Of a DNA stretch of 64,000 nt, positions 1-11,345 are shown piece after piece. The notes below the pieces were generated by a model, which was given only the letters and a program-made list of their open reading frames with translations, had not been told where the DNA came from and made no database searches. This stretch comes from Lyophyllum atratum (lineage: Eukaryota > Basidiomycota > Agaricomycetes > Agaricales > Lyophyllaceae). Location: the NCBI GenBank assembly GCA_014905825.1, contig JACGCN010000006.1, positions 806,001 to 870,000 of the forward strand. Reading direction: 5' to 3'. The position numbers and the translations under genes are program-made. Positions within the stretch are counted from its first letter, which is position 1. Each line of letters starts with the position of its first letter.

Positions 1-979
1 AAGGAACTCCAAACGGCTGAAGGTGTTTGCAACTTTCCCGCTGATATGGCCAGCTTCTCTTCGAATTCTATTACCAGGTTCGCATGCTTCCGAGTCAACA
101 ATTGGTACACACACCGAAGAAAACCTATGAACGACTTACGGCTATGTACCCTTTCACCTGCCGTTGACGCTGACATCGAGATAGCCCATTGTTCAACCTG
201 TCACGAAAGAGCAAGCGGGTCCGAAACCCTTCTGTTCTCACCTAATTTCTGGAACGCTTGGAGCGTGCCTTGAGACTGACAGTATCAAGTAAGGTTTGCA
301 CTAAAGTTTTCTTGGAAAGCAGCTAATGCAGGGTTATCAATCGATTATGTTGAGATCGATCCTCGGGTAAAGGCTCGACGAGATCAGAGAACCCAGTGGG
401 TTTTCAATCTCCTCAGTCCAAGTGTCATCTCCTTACCGCCAAAGCAGGGTCATGCGAAAAAACGTATATGCTAAATCCATGAACGCCTCGCGAGGGTAGC
501 CGCCGTAATGATCACTTGCACCCTGTGCAATGTGCATCCTCCACGACCACGGAGGATTGGAACAAAGTGCGATCTTCGCACATAGCAGTCCATCAGTTGT
601 GTGGAATAATGTAGCATGATTCTACCCACCTTAGAAGCACAGTTTTTCCGTGACTGATTCAAAGACAGTTGACCGTCCTGGAACGGCCATTTACAGAAAA
701 GATCACACAGATCACCCCGAGGTATCCCGCGGTACAAACTGGCAGGCACTGGAACAGCCCACTAGATCGAGCACCCTGGCAAAACATTGCATTCGATCAC
801 GTAGTCCAGGCGCGTAGCTGGCGGGAATTCGAAAGGTGGTGACGAAATATGGGACTTCACGGAAAACATTTGCTATGTTGGAATAATATTTGGCTTTGTT
901 AGGAGTTAAGGCTATTGGTTAGAATTTCGCGATTGTTGGACTTGTTCAGAGCCAAGCTCACCAGCTCTACGTTGTTGGA
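1..979. other. left edge, no gene recognised
   Basis: I see no convincing coding exon in either strand here. The short open frames have no recognisable motif and no supporting splice signals. The last part is presumably the promoter of the RPB3 gene that follows. Confidence 0.5.
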
Positions 980-2477
980 ATGCAAGGCCACGATGATCTC
1001 GAACCCACAGTACGTATCCGCGAACTCAAGAAAGATAGAGTGAACTTTGTCCTCAAGAATGTTGATCTCGCGTAGGCTAACATTTACTTCGAATGAATAT
1101 GCATCCTCGTTAAACCATTGCTTCACTTCAGCTTCGCAAATTCTCTACGGAGAGTTATGATGGCAGATATACCCACTGTTGGTATGTTATACAGCACCTA
1201 TGAGTCCATTTCTCACTGTATCCTCAGCAATTGATATGGTCGAAATCGAGATAAACACGACCGTCCTCCCCGACGAATTCATCGCTCACCGGTTAGGCAT
1301 GGTGCCTCTTGGCAGTTCGAATTGCGACGAGGCTATACGGAATACAAGGGCAAGCTCTTGCAACACTAAACCTGCGCTCTATCTCACGGCTTTGCATAGG
1401 ACTGTACATGCTTGGCTGGATGTGATAACTGTTCCATAATGCTGGTCCTAAATGTTCAATGCAATGATCACCATACGATGGACGTGACTAGCCATCATTT
1501 GGATCTTGTTCCGCCTGGAACACCGGAGATATGGAGTAATGAGGACCACGACATCGGAGACGAGCTACAAAAACGTGGTGAAGGTTTTGGCAAGCCCGTT
1601 GGAAAAGGTGAGTAATTCTACGGACTTGAAAAGATATTTTGACTAAGGAATGCTTACAGACGATGGCTCTCCCCCCATATTAATCTGCAAAATTCGCAAA
1701 GGCCAGCAACTGAAACTGCGATGTGTCGCCAAAAAGGTTTCCCTTATGCTTTGTCTTCTATCAGCTCCAGACTCAAGCATGAAGATATAGGGTATCGCCA
1801 AAGAGCACGCAAAATGGTCGCCCTGTTCCGCAGTCTCCTTTGAATATGACCCTTACAACAAAATGCGGCATACCACCTATTGGTACGAATCAGATGAACG
1901 AGCAGAATGGCCGCTCAGTGCAAATGCGCAAGAAGAGGAACCCCCCCGGGATGGTGAACCTTTCGATTTCAACGCACAGCCGCGGCAATTCTATTTCGAG
2001 GTGGAGACGGATGGAAGTCTTGGGCCGCAAGAGGTGGTGATGAAGGTCCGGCTCACATTTCTCCGGTATCTTTGACGTGCATCGCTCAAGGTATCTGGTC
2101 TTCCCTTCTAGGGCTTAACAGAACTGCAAACAAAACTGGCGAATTTGATTCTTGGTCTCAAAACCCAACCGGAGCTCGATATAATGACAGGAGCAGAACC
2201 TCAGACCATTGGACGGGCCCCTACTGATGCATGGGGCGGAGGTGGTGATAGTGGAGAAGGAGGTGGTGGTGGCGGTGGCTGGGGAAGTGGTGGTGGTGGT
2301 GGTGGTGGTGGTGGTTGGGGAAGTACTATGAGTCCGGCCCGCGGAGGTGCTTCGACAAGTGCATGGTCTAGTACAAGCCCCGCCAACAGCGGTGGCGCGT
2401 CAAGCGTATGGGGTGGAGGTGCTGCCAGCACTGGTTGGGGAAGTTCAGAGCAGCAGACCAACGGATGGGTCTCCTGA
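980..2477 (+). CDS. RPB3: RNA polymerase II subunit RPB3
   Basis: Third largest core subunit of nuclear RNA polymerase II, which dimerises with RPB11 to seed enzyme assembly. Seven exons close in frame to 389 aa: 980-1071, 1132-1181, 1228-1349, 1400-1607, 1660-1736, 1791-2045, 2112-2477. The start fits the family because [20 protein letters not shown] follows ten residues later. The alpha-like dimerisation segment ([20 protein letters not shown]) and the zinc-site pattern C-x-C-x3-C-x2-C (residues 90, 92, 96, 99) are visible. Intron 3 is a GC-AG intron (1350-1399, AGG|GCAAGC); reading it this way restores the conserved TRDCTC junction. The C-terminal ~100 residues form a Gly/Trp/Ser-rich tail with long glycine runs (about 2235-2470), absent from yeast and human RPB3 as I know them. 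Identification is very secure; splice sites are inferred. Confidence 0.95.
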
Positions 2478-2908
2478 CAATACTGTATATCTTGTATCAA
2501 TATGATATCTACGACCATGTAAAACTCGACTCCCATTTTCGACCCACTGGGGTTACAAGCTCTCCACTTACCGTATCGACGCATCGCAGCAAACTTATGA
2601 TCCCTGGTCCCTGGTCGTTCTATCGCCATCTCCGATAGGCTACGTGTAGATCATGTATGTCCGAAGTCTTTTGCTGGGGCGCCTGTGCCTATCGCTTCAG
2701 TTTTCTTGTGGGTGGAATGGTTATGGCCTGATTTTGTCCTCGGTATCGACACCTGCGTAGAGAGTGAACATATCTGTCTTCCATGGCTCATTCTGAAGGG
2801 GTGGAAGTGGACACCGCCAATGGGGTCATTCTCGGTCTCCAAACTCATGAAGTTAACGCCATCCATAGGATCGAAAACCGAGATCTTCGCATACGGAAGT
2901 AGTAATAG

Positions 2909-2951
2909 GTAGTAATCAGACACATGGGGACACCAGGTCCAGGATATATCT
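2909..2951 (+). repeat. 43-bp direct repeat, copy 1
   Basis: Perfect 43-bp repeat beginning GTAGTAATCAGACACATGGG and ending GGATATATCT. The second copy starts 257 bp further on. The first copy overlaps a short minus-strand open frame of no recognised function. Confidence 0.9.
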
Positions 2952-3165
2952 GAACCGGTCAAAAACATTTGACCGAGGTCTATGCAAGCGATCGATTATC
3001 TTATCTCATCTCTCTCCCTATGCATACACATCTTTCATCTCTTTCATAGACTTTCATGCGACGCCTATATAGACCTTTCCTCACTTCCCTTTTCCATGTC
3101 CTGCTTCTTTTCCCATCACTCACATAGAGCTCGTTAGTCCTCTGGACTCGAGATTTCTTGTTCTA

Positions 3166-3208
3166 GTAGTAATCAGACACATGGGGACACCAGGTCCAGG
3201 ATATATCT
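3166..3208 (+). repeat. 43-bp direct repeat, copy 2
   Basis: Identical to the copy at 2909-2951. The 214 bp between the copies hold CCTATATAGACC and a C/T-rich stretch ending in GAGCTCGTTAGTCCTCTGG, a layout like the U3-R region of an LTR. Whether this is a solo LTR, a partial duplication or a tandem repeat remnant is not resolved. Confidence 0.9.
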
Positions 3209-3474
3209 CATTTAAATGATGTACTTAGTGACATTCCGGAGTCAGATCAACTAAACCTACAGCACACTTTATGTTTTGAAATGAGATGAAAGTTTATTCC
3301 AAGTATATTCATTGAATGAACAGCGTCAGGTTCCCATCCACATTAAAAAATGATAATAGATATCAAGAAAATTCCGTCTTCCGAGTAGGGCTCCAAAATT
3401 CCATGTACATAGATGCGAGAGATCGGTACGCGCTCCCTTATTTTGAGCTTCTAGATCCAATGGGGGCCAGCCCT

Positions 3475-6400
3475 TTAGTGTCGTGGTGTCATTTCGATGA
3501 CATCTGTCCTGCTTCCGGAAGACGAGGCCATAGCCGGCGTGGGCATTGAAACGACAGCCGGCACGGAAGGCCTCTGCCGCATCCCATTGCCAGGCACAGG
3601 GCCATCCGAGAGGTTTCTCCTCGGGCTTGTCATGTAGAGCTACGAAACAGAGGATATGTCAGAAAAGGTCTGGTGCATGCGAAGCGAAAGCGTGTCATAC
3701 CTCGTCTGTTTCGCCAAAAACGTCATTAGAGTCGTCAACTGCATGTAGATGGGGATGATGGTCAGATTTTCGCTGTCTTCTAAACAATACATGATTTAAG
3801 CCTTACCGATAACGGCGTGGTCATCCGTGAGCTGCCAACCCTTTGCTGGTAGCCCCGGAGACTGGAGGGCATCGTGCGCGGCTTGTCGTTCCTTGGCTAT
3901 GACTTCATCATACGGAACCTGGGTGTAACGCGTCGTCGACGGCGGCGCGTCTGGGTTACCCTTCGGCCCATATATAGCTAACTCGGATAACGCTGTTTTG
4001 AGGGCACATATCCACTTGTTTCGCCGTTTTGCTATTACCGAAAGGATTCATCAGAAAGTGATGCTTTGTGTAGCAAATAAGATGTCTGCGACAGACCTTT
4101 GAGGGCGCCTTGCTGCCCATTGCTCTTGTACTTTATGTCAGCTGTCAGTGTCATTTTTTCTTGTTCTGGGAAATCTGCATAAAGGCGTCAGAGCGCTGAT
4201 CGTCGAAGGAGATGCACTGAAGCGATCATCGGGCCTATTCATACCTTTCACAGCAACGTCAAAGGCAGGCTGATAATCACGTCTCTCGGCTTTGATGAAT
4301 TCCAGCATCTTTTCCCGCAGTCTCTCTAGATCCTCGAAGGTGGTGGCGTAGCTTACATCAAAAGTGAACGTCTCCGACATCTGCGTTAATCATAGATGAG
4401 CAAGATAAGACCTCGTGAATGCGGACAGTCAATTTACCTGTGGGCTACGGCGGATATTTTGGATGAACTGCACGAGAAAACGCATTAGCTGCCCGAAACT
4501 CGCCAATAGAAATGCATGGATTTGTTCACCAAGGTGTTTAGTATCGTATTTGGTGCCTGCACGAGGGTACTATTCGAGTCGAGGAAGACAGTGCTAAGAA
4601 GACGGATCTCTTTAACCGTGTAGTACTCTTTGTTGATGTTGACTCTGTCGCCGACATCGAATGGATGTTTGACAAAAAGGAAGATGATGCTGGTGAGGAC
4701 TTCTTGCAAGGTCCCACCGATAAGCCAGCTTAAACCTGCACGACGGCGATTGGAGAAACGGTGAGAATTTTTCCAGCAACTTAAAAAATCCGAGGTACTG
4801 ACCAAGAATGAGGGTGCCTGCCCCTGTGACTAACGTAGCAAGTTGCGCTTCCTGTCCGAAACAAAATAATCAGGAACTCAAACAGCGCACAAATGGCCAA
4901 GTGGACGCACCAACGCTACAGCAATGATAAGAACAGCAACAACGACATAGACGCTGATCAAGATGTTATCCAAACGTCCAACAGCACTATCCAGGTCACG
5001 CATGGAGTTCTCAATTGAAAGCTGCTCCCGGTGAAATTCGCTGTCGCACCACGCGGAAAAAATGAGAATACGTCTCGGGGATTCCGGCACCGAGACGTGT
5101 CCAACTAAGTTTGACTTACAGGCACGCCATCTCCACTTCGTCGCGGGATGTATCTCCGTTCAAGTCCTTATCAAAGAGCGCAAACACCTGTTCTGCGTGT
5201 ACAGGGTCTTCAAAATAACGCGCGATGTCTTCTACGACGAGATACTCCGAACCGGGTTTCGCGAAGGAGTAGAACAGCCGACGTGCTAGCTAAAGTAGGA
5301 CTGTCAGCTCGTTGATCATGCCTAGCTAAAGTCTGCATGCATGCGACGTACCAATCTGGACTTGTTCGCAGACTCCAGAGCGGTCTTCACCATGGCCTGA
5401 GGTGAGTTAGGTTGCAGCACAGAACTACAGACCATCCGCATCAGTCGGAATTCTTATCAGGATACGCAATTAGCATGATCACCTTCCAGCGATTTCCGAC
5501 GCGACGTTTCCTAACGCCGTGGTAGTTGTGGTGGCAGCCATGCGTATACCCTGCCTAAACTTCTTAAAAAAACGTTTGGGGTTTACGGATCCTCGTTTTC
5601 CTGGCCCATCGTGAAGCGTGTCTGATCTTCCAGGAATATCCGACGAATTACGATACAGAGTCACGAGGGACCTCACCGCGAACTTCTGGTCAGCGATGCG
5701 CTCTATCAAGGACCGCGTTCGGTCAGTTCGAAGACTGACAAAATCAGAAGTAGAAATACAAACCGGCGTAAGATCGTTCATGGAACTTCCCAGCTATCCA
5801 CTGAATTGAGAACTTCTCGAACAAGAGGACACCTGAACAGAGGAAGAATGCGAAGAGCAGACGAGCTGCCGTGTCGGACGCTTTTATACCCTTATCACCA
5901 GTGTCAGGTTTCTGTCTATTGTCAATAAGAGGTCCCCAAGAAATCCAAATAGCAAGAGTCCATGCGAATAGCGCGATGTATCTACAAATCGGATCAGTCA
6001 CGGGAACACGTATGAATGCTACAACGAAGCATTATCACCTGTGCAGAGCATGCAGCCAATCAATGTATTTCCTAGTTCCTACTGCCACAACACCAATGGT
6101 CGATCGCAAAATGGCGGGCATTATCAGCCTAGAAAAGGTGACATCAGCGCGGTCATGGCTAGGACTACCATCGCGTCACTCACGCGAGAGCAAGTGCCGC
6201 CCACCATCCTTCATAGAATATCAGTATAGATTTGAAGTTATGCGCTGTTGAAGTAAACGAACCTCCCCAAACGACGCTCAGCCATACACTCCACCATAAC
6301 AACCGTACACCCCAGATCTAATGTTGCTGGTGCTTTAGTTGTCGGGCTGTATGAAGATGTATATTCACTCCTTACATCGGTGTTAGGGAAAGTGGTAAGG

Positions 6401-6966
6401 GACAGAATGCCAGGAATCCACAGCAGGCCAAGCACAGGGACGATGAACAGTATCCAGCGCGTCACGATAGACACGTTTAAGAGATAGTTATAAAACTTGA
6501 TGAACTACGAAGTGTCGAATTCCACCCAGTCAGGACGCAATTCATTGGAGATATAAAAGATAGGTCAATGCACCTTGCTCTTGGGAATATCACCATCAGC
6601 GTACGCCAGGTGAACTTGGCTCGCGTTGCGGCTGTCGAACTCCTCATAAGAGTGCTCGAGCTTCTTGATGCCAGCCAGGAGGTCCCAACTCCCAGTGCGG
6701 CTTTTCGAATGCAATGACTGGCCCGCCGGAACCTGTCCACGTTCCGCGTCATACGGGGTCGAGAATGCCACCTGGGGGCTGCGTTGTGCGTCCTGCGCTA
6801 GCGGAACTGTAGATTGTGAGGATGACCGGCCCTCGAAGGTTGGGCGGGGTGGAGGGTAGGACATTGTTGGGTTGGAAGGAACGCTGTCGTTGGTAGACCG
6901 GCTGTCTGCGGGTGCGTGGAGACCAACTTCGTGATATCCGTCTTGCGGTGGCTGGCGACGCGACAT
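3475..6966 (-). CDS. EF-hand MscS mechanosensitive channel (Msy type)
   Basis: Small-conductance mechanosensitive channel family; characterised fission yeast relatives (Msy1/Msy2) act in ER membranes in Ca2+ and osmotic responses. Eighteen exons give 809 aa: 6966-6574, 6504-6376, 6317-6263, 6208-6184, 6128-6039, 5981-5764, 5702-5483, 5424-5352, 5289-5120, 5040-4911, 4851-4803, 4735-4530, 4467-4438, 4380-4245, 4174-4097, 4031-3807, 3738-3701, 3639-3475. A disordered N-terminus (about 130 aa) is followed by hydrophobic segments (about 136-300), an EF-hand loop [12 protein letters not shown] near residue 440, then the MscS pore/beta region with [14 protein letters not shown] and [10 protein letters not shown]. 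Every junction keeps frame and falls at family-conserved positions. A 25-nt exon encodes only [13 protein letters not shown] sequence. The N-terminal start is the first Met of a long open exon and could be misplaced. Confidence 0.92.
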
Positions 6967-7541
6967 AGACCTGCGGCTCTCGTAGGTTTAGATATCCTAG
7001 TGTGCGCTCAGAAACGAGGCATGGAAGGGTCAGACAACGGAGGTCCGGGGAGCAGAATGCTGAAAAGAAAGCAGCCAAATTGGGACGCGGTGGACGGTTG
7101 CCGTTTACCCGAAAACATTATTAGTCTATTATTAGTTCATCGCTACCTATTTACATCATGTCCCCCTCCGCTTCGCTGTTGCCCCGGATTGCCCCACTAT
7201 CACTGGCTTATATGTTTTATCCATGCATGCAGTGAAGGGCAATGGAAAATCGCAGACGAGGAGCAGGCCCTCACCACCTGCAGTAACAGGACGTTGAGGA
7301 ATTTTCTATATTTCCAATTTCCAATCCAGGCGTTACGCCTATACCTTCAGGCCGCAAATTCTATCTGGTTTTTTGGACATGCAATTTTCAGCCCTGGTAT
7401 CGAAGGAAACAGGGTCGTATCACTAGTTGGGGGGTATGAACGAAAGTTGGAGCTTCAAGCCGGAAATGTTCAACCCATACTCAGCCTTCTTTTAAGATAT
7501 ATGAAGACTCGAATTAGGTGTTGCTCGCCGACCGGCGTGGT
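6967..7541. other. intergenic between MscS and PL14-like genes
   Basis: Upstream of the MscS start and downstream of the first lyase-like gene. Partly open on the + strand, but that frame runs antisense into the MscS first exon and shows no protein-like features. Nothing else seen. Confidence 0.5.
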
Positions 7542-8862
7542 TTAGATCCAAGCCGCCAATACACCACCCAAAGCAAGCCCAAGGAGCTGGGTACCAAAGC
7601 CGAGCGAGGTAACACGACCAGCTGCGCCTTTGACGGGTTGTCCAGTAAGGTTGGAGGGCGCGCTCCCGCCGTACATGACAATGTTGCGATAATATGTGTG
7701 CACTGACTTGGGTGTTGCCCAGCTATCGTCAGAGCCTGAGGTGGGACGGTCAGTAGAGGTGGTGTCTGTGATCCGTTGCCTATTTTACTCACCTCCGAAG
7801 AATGTTCTAAAGGTTAGAGACGGTAAGTAAATGTGCGACATACAAACTGGATGTGCGTACGAAAAATAGAATCCGTTCGCCGCTACTGAGGAAGCGCTGC
7901 GGATCTGAAGGTTCTGCTGATTGATGGCTTGGAGGTCGTTGTAGCTAGAAGGAATATCAGTTTCGTGGTCAAGTCAATACATGCACCGACAGACTATAAC
8001 TGAACGTTGCCGTTGGCAATGTTTGGAGGATTGTTCAAGCGGACAAGGAGTGTGATTCGATTCCACCTGCCTAAAGTCAACAAAAGAAGATATACAATAT
8101 GCGGCGTGGACTCACTGGCCACTGACGAAACCAAAGGAGCCTCGCTGGATGGAAATGCCGAAGTCTGCGTTGCACTCGATGCCGTCCTGAGAGCAAAGCT
8201 TGTTCGGAGACGGAATGTACGCATAAACTGGAAGTTTCAATCAGCGGTGACTATACGCATAGGTCGTGTAACATACCTTCTCCCGCGCCATTCTTCCTCC
8301 ACATCAGTCTCGTGCTAAAGCAGTCTGTGCCATTCGACTTATTGCCCCCGCTGCATCCAGTCGAATCCAAGCCCCCCTTCAGACCCGGAAGCTTCCCGCC
8401 CTTGACCCACTCAAAGTCTTCGTCAAATGCCACCTCGTACGAAAGGAGCATCGTTTGGAAGGTTGACCCATCCGTCGTGTTCCACAGGCTGTAGAACTGG
8501 CTGCCGCTGCCGCCGTCGCTGGAGCCATAGCTGTCTGCGGGGTACGTCGCCTGCAGAACGGGGCCTGTCGAGCTCTGCCCAGTCGAAATGGGTACAGGCT
8601 TGTTCGGGAAGGGATCTGCGACGAAAGTGAGATGGCCAGGGTTGTCTTGGATGCGCCCTTTACTCAGGGACCAGTCTGCGACAAGCAGCGCATCCGTATC
8701 GGTTGAGGTTGCGGTGGCGCTGGGAAAGGGTAAGGATGTGCTGGTTTTGAGACCATATGCGGAGGCGATCTGCTCGACTGAAGCCCGCTGAGCGGCGGCG
8801 TAGATTGGGGTTAGGGCTAAGAGGGTATATAGGATACAGAGGGTAGGTCGTCTGCAGAACAT
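7542..8862 (-). CDS. polysaccharide lyase 14-like secreted protein (copy A)
   Basis: Predicted extracellular polysaccharide lyase of the PL14/alginate-lyase-like group common in basidiomycetes; substrate unknown (uronic-acid polymer by family analogy). Six exons give 353 aa: 8862-8277, 8227-8116, 8066-7995, 7944-7861, 7806-7793, 7735-7542. A signal peptide (MFCRRPTLCILYTLLALTPI) is followed by the family core with KGGKLPGLKGG, CFSTRLMWRKNG and YAYIPS, several Asn glycosylation sites, and a hydrophobic C-terminal end preceded by small residues that could be a GPI-anchor signal. I chose the Met at 8862 over one ten codons upstream because the neighbouring paralogue starts there. One exon is only 14 nt. 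Gene structure is identical to copy B, so they arose by tandem duplication after the introns were in place. Family assignment is from motif memory. Confidence 0.75.
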
Positions 8863-9364
8863 GGCTAAAGCGTACAGAGCCGTGGGAGGCATGCGGGAAC
8901 CGGTCCCAGAGATTGAACTTATGTTAGGAATAGGTTAGGCAGGAAAAGGTATGAAGAACTGGAAGCTGGAAGTTGCGCACCAAGTGGCTGCGGGCAGACG
9001 GGCGTGCTCAATGCAGGTCACGTGTGCCAAGTTAGGCGCGTCACGTCTCAGATTCAGAACGTTGACGCGAGTGTCTTGATTCAGTATACCACTTTCATCG
9101 AGGACGCCAATACCCCGAAAAAGAAATGGTGTCTCGAGTGTCTTGACGAGACCCACAGGAGAGGACAAGCGTCCCTTGAGCTCCGGTCATAATGGTATTA
9201 ACTCAGACCGACAAGACTCATCGGGCCCTTATGGGCAATCCCCCAGAATCAAGTCCCAAATCCCATGTACAACAATACAAATATTCTACAGGGTATACAT
9301 ATACCTCAGCAAAGAAAGTGCAACTCGACAGCAACATGATCCCAGCCAGCGGCGAACAGTTTCC
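8863..9364. promoter_or_regulatory. spacer and promoter of PL14-like copy A
   Basis: Holds the promoter of copy A and the 3' flank of copy B. A perfect E-box CACGTG lies at 9019-9024, about 155 bp before the start codon. Copy B has the same hexamer at a similar distance. No coding feature recognised. Confidence 0.4.
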
Positions 9365-10700
9365 TTAAATAAACAGCGCCGCCACTGCAAGCCCCAAAGC
9401 AAGATAAAGCAGCTGGGTTTTGATGGTCGACACATCTGTGCGACCCGCTGAGCTTACGACATTCCCAGTGAGGTTGGACCCAACGCTGCTGCCCCACATG
9501 CGGATACCGCGGTAGTAGGTATGTGCCTCACGCGGTGTTTCCCAGCTTTTATCGGAACCTAGGCGACAGGGGACAGTCAGTGATGGATCTACAAACCAAT
9601 GATGCGCGTGCACTACCTCCGAAAAATGTTCTGTATTACAGACCGTCAGCTATCATGCGATGAAAAGGGTGGAAGGACACATACGAGAAGTAGAACCCAT
9701 TGGCGAAAACTTGGGAGCTCGTCCGGATCTGTAAGTTTTGTTGGTCGATAGCCTTGAGATCGTTGTAGCTATAATACGCAAAGAGTTGTCAGCAGGACCA
9801 CCTTTTGTACACGGGCATGGACGGACTAAAGCTGAATATTTCCATTAGCGACGTTAGGAGGGTCGTTTAGGCGGACAAGGAGTGAGATTCGATTCCATCT
9901 GTTGATTATCAGAGATGCCAAGGACGACGAAGAGGAAAATACTCACTGGCCACTGACGAACCCAAAGGACCCCCGCTGGATAGTGGTCGCCGTGTCAGTA
10001 CTGCAAGTGACCCCTTGCTGAGAGCAAAGTCCGTTGGTTGTGGGAATGTGTGCGTAGACTATGTGTCGAGTCAGGACTGAAGCTGCTCCAAAATCTTGAG
10101 AGATATACCTTCTCCGCCGCCATTCCTCCTCCACATTAGTCTTGTGCTAAAGCAGTCCGTCGTATTCGACTCCTTCTCCTTTCCACTACTGCAGCCAGCC
10201 AAATTTGATTTCGTCGAACCACGTAGCCCCGGTAGCTTTCCTCCCTTGACCCAATCAAACTGTTCGTCAAACGCAACCTCGTAGGACACAAGCATGGTCT
10301 GGAACTTGTATCCAGCCGTGGTGTTCCATAGATTGTACCACTGGCTGCCACCAGTATCGGACGAGAAGCTCCCTTGCGGGTAGGTAGCTCTCAGTACAGG
10401 GCCTGTTAAGTTTAGATTCGATGGGATAGGGGCTGGTTTATTTGGGAATGGATCGGCGACAAAGGCGAGATTGCCAGGGTTGTCTTGGATGGCCCCCTTA
10501 CCTAGCGACCACCCGGCGACCATAAGTTTTTGCGCGTCGATTGACGCCTGGGTGGCACTTGGGAATGGGAGTGATGTGCTGGTTGAGAGCCCATAATCGG
10601 CCACTATTTGCTCAACGGAAGCCTGTTGTGTCGCGGCATATACGTATGGGATTGCAAGGAGGGTGAATAGGAAAGAGGGGGTGGCCCATGCTCGGAACAT
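9365..10700 (-). CDS. polysaccharide lyase 14-like secreted protein (copy B)
   Basis: Paralogue of the gene just downstream on the same strand, with the same predicted activity. Six exons give 355 aa: 10700-10109, 10058-9947, 9898-9827, 9768-9685, 9630-9617, 9558-9365. Exons 2-6 have exactly the same lengths as in copy A (112, 72, 84, 14, 194 nt) and all intron phases agree. Signal peptide at the N-terminus; core motifs KGGKLPGLRGS, CFSTRLMWRRNGGGEG, FGFVSGQWNRISLLVRL; C-terminal hydrophobic tail. The third intron uses a GTCCGT donor (GTCTGT in copy A), supported because it restores a Tyr codon in both. The two introduce different residues in the Cys-rich loop after YIP/HIP, where the copies diverge most. 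Confidence 0.75.
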
Positions 10701-11345
10701 GGCTAGGGGATCGCCAAGTAGGAGGTTGATAGGGGTGTCGCCAGCAGCCTGGATTTATAGCCCGTGGAGTCAGGATGAACAAGGAAAGAATGAAGAGGGT
10801 CGTTCTACGCGACGGCCAGAGGTCGAAGTTTAAGAAGGTCAAGGTGGCGCCAAGCCAAGTTAGATTCAAGTTGTCAATATTTCAAATCACGTGGAAGTCA
10901 TTTAAGTCCCCCAAGCTGGTTGACTTTTGAGGCAGCGGGAAGGTCGCCAGGAACTCGATCCAACGATTTCCCGACTTGTGGCCAAGAGGAAAATACATGA
11001 TCTATACACTTCAACACTCCTTGACTTTGAGAATGTCGAGTGCTCTGTGGGCATCGCGCTGAAACGCGCCAAGCGACGCGACCGATAGCGTCCGGCTTGA
11101 ACCTTTGGAAGTCCAGATGCCGGACAATAAGGCGAGGTTGGAAAGGTTGGGCAGCTGCAGTAGATGCGACGGAGTCTTGGCCTGCAGCCGTCAACTTGTT
11201 CCCGTTTCAAATTCAATTCGAATTTGAATTTCAGTTACATGAAATGTCACGTGCACATATCTCACCCAGGATTCGAGTTCGCTGCTCATCACGTCGAGGG
11301 CAAACTGGAACACTGAGCGGGCAAACTCCATGAAAGCCTCATAAT
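10701..11345. promoter_or_regulatory. divergent promoter region, PL14-like B / amino acid transporter
   Basis: Shared 5' region of two genes transcribed apart. It holds a TTTATAG box near 10752, E-box CACGTG at 10888-10893 (188 bp before the lyase-like gene) and another at 11248-11253 (about 95 bp before the transporter). A near-perfect AT-rich palindrome with GAATTCAATTCGAATTTGAA-like arms is centred around 11218-11222. Functions are inferred from position only. Confidence 0.4.

Larger units (their letters stand above)
2478..3474. other. intergenic, repeat-bearing
   Basis: Lies between the convergent 3' ends of RPB3 and the MscS gene. It contains two identical 43-bp direct repeats and a pyrimidine-rich block with a TATATAG box between them, which resembles a retroelement LTR fragment but cannot be assigned. 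No gene recognised. Confidence 0.5.

Noticed and set aside
2201..2629. Proline-rich open frame on the minus strand
   Set aside because: It is the antisense of the glycine-rich RPB3 tail; GGN repeats read backwards give proline runs without stops.
2651..2968. 105-codon minus-strand open frame overlapping the first 43-bp repeat
   Set aside because: Sequence looks like a relic at best; no transposon motif could be identified.
6916..7545. 209-codon open frame on the + strand
   Set aside because: It overlaps the MscS first exon antisense and has no domain, signal peptide or splice support.
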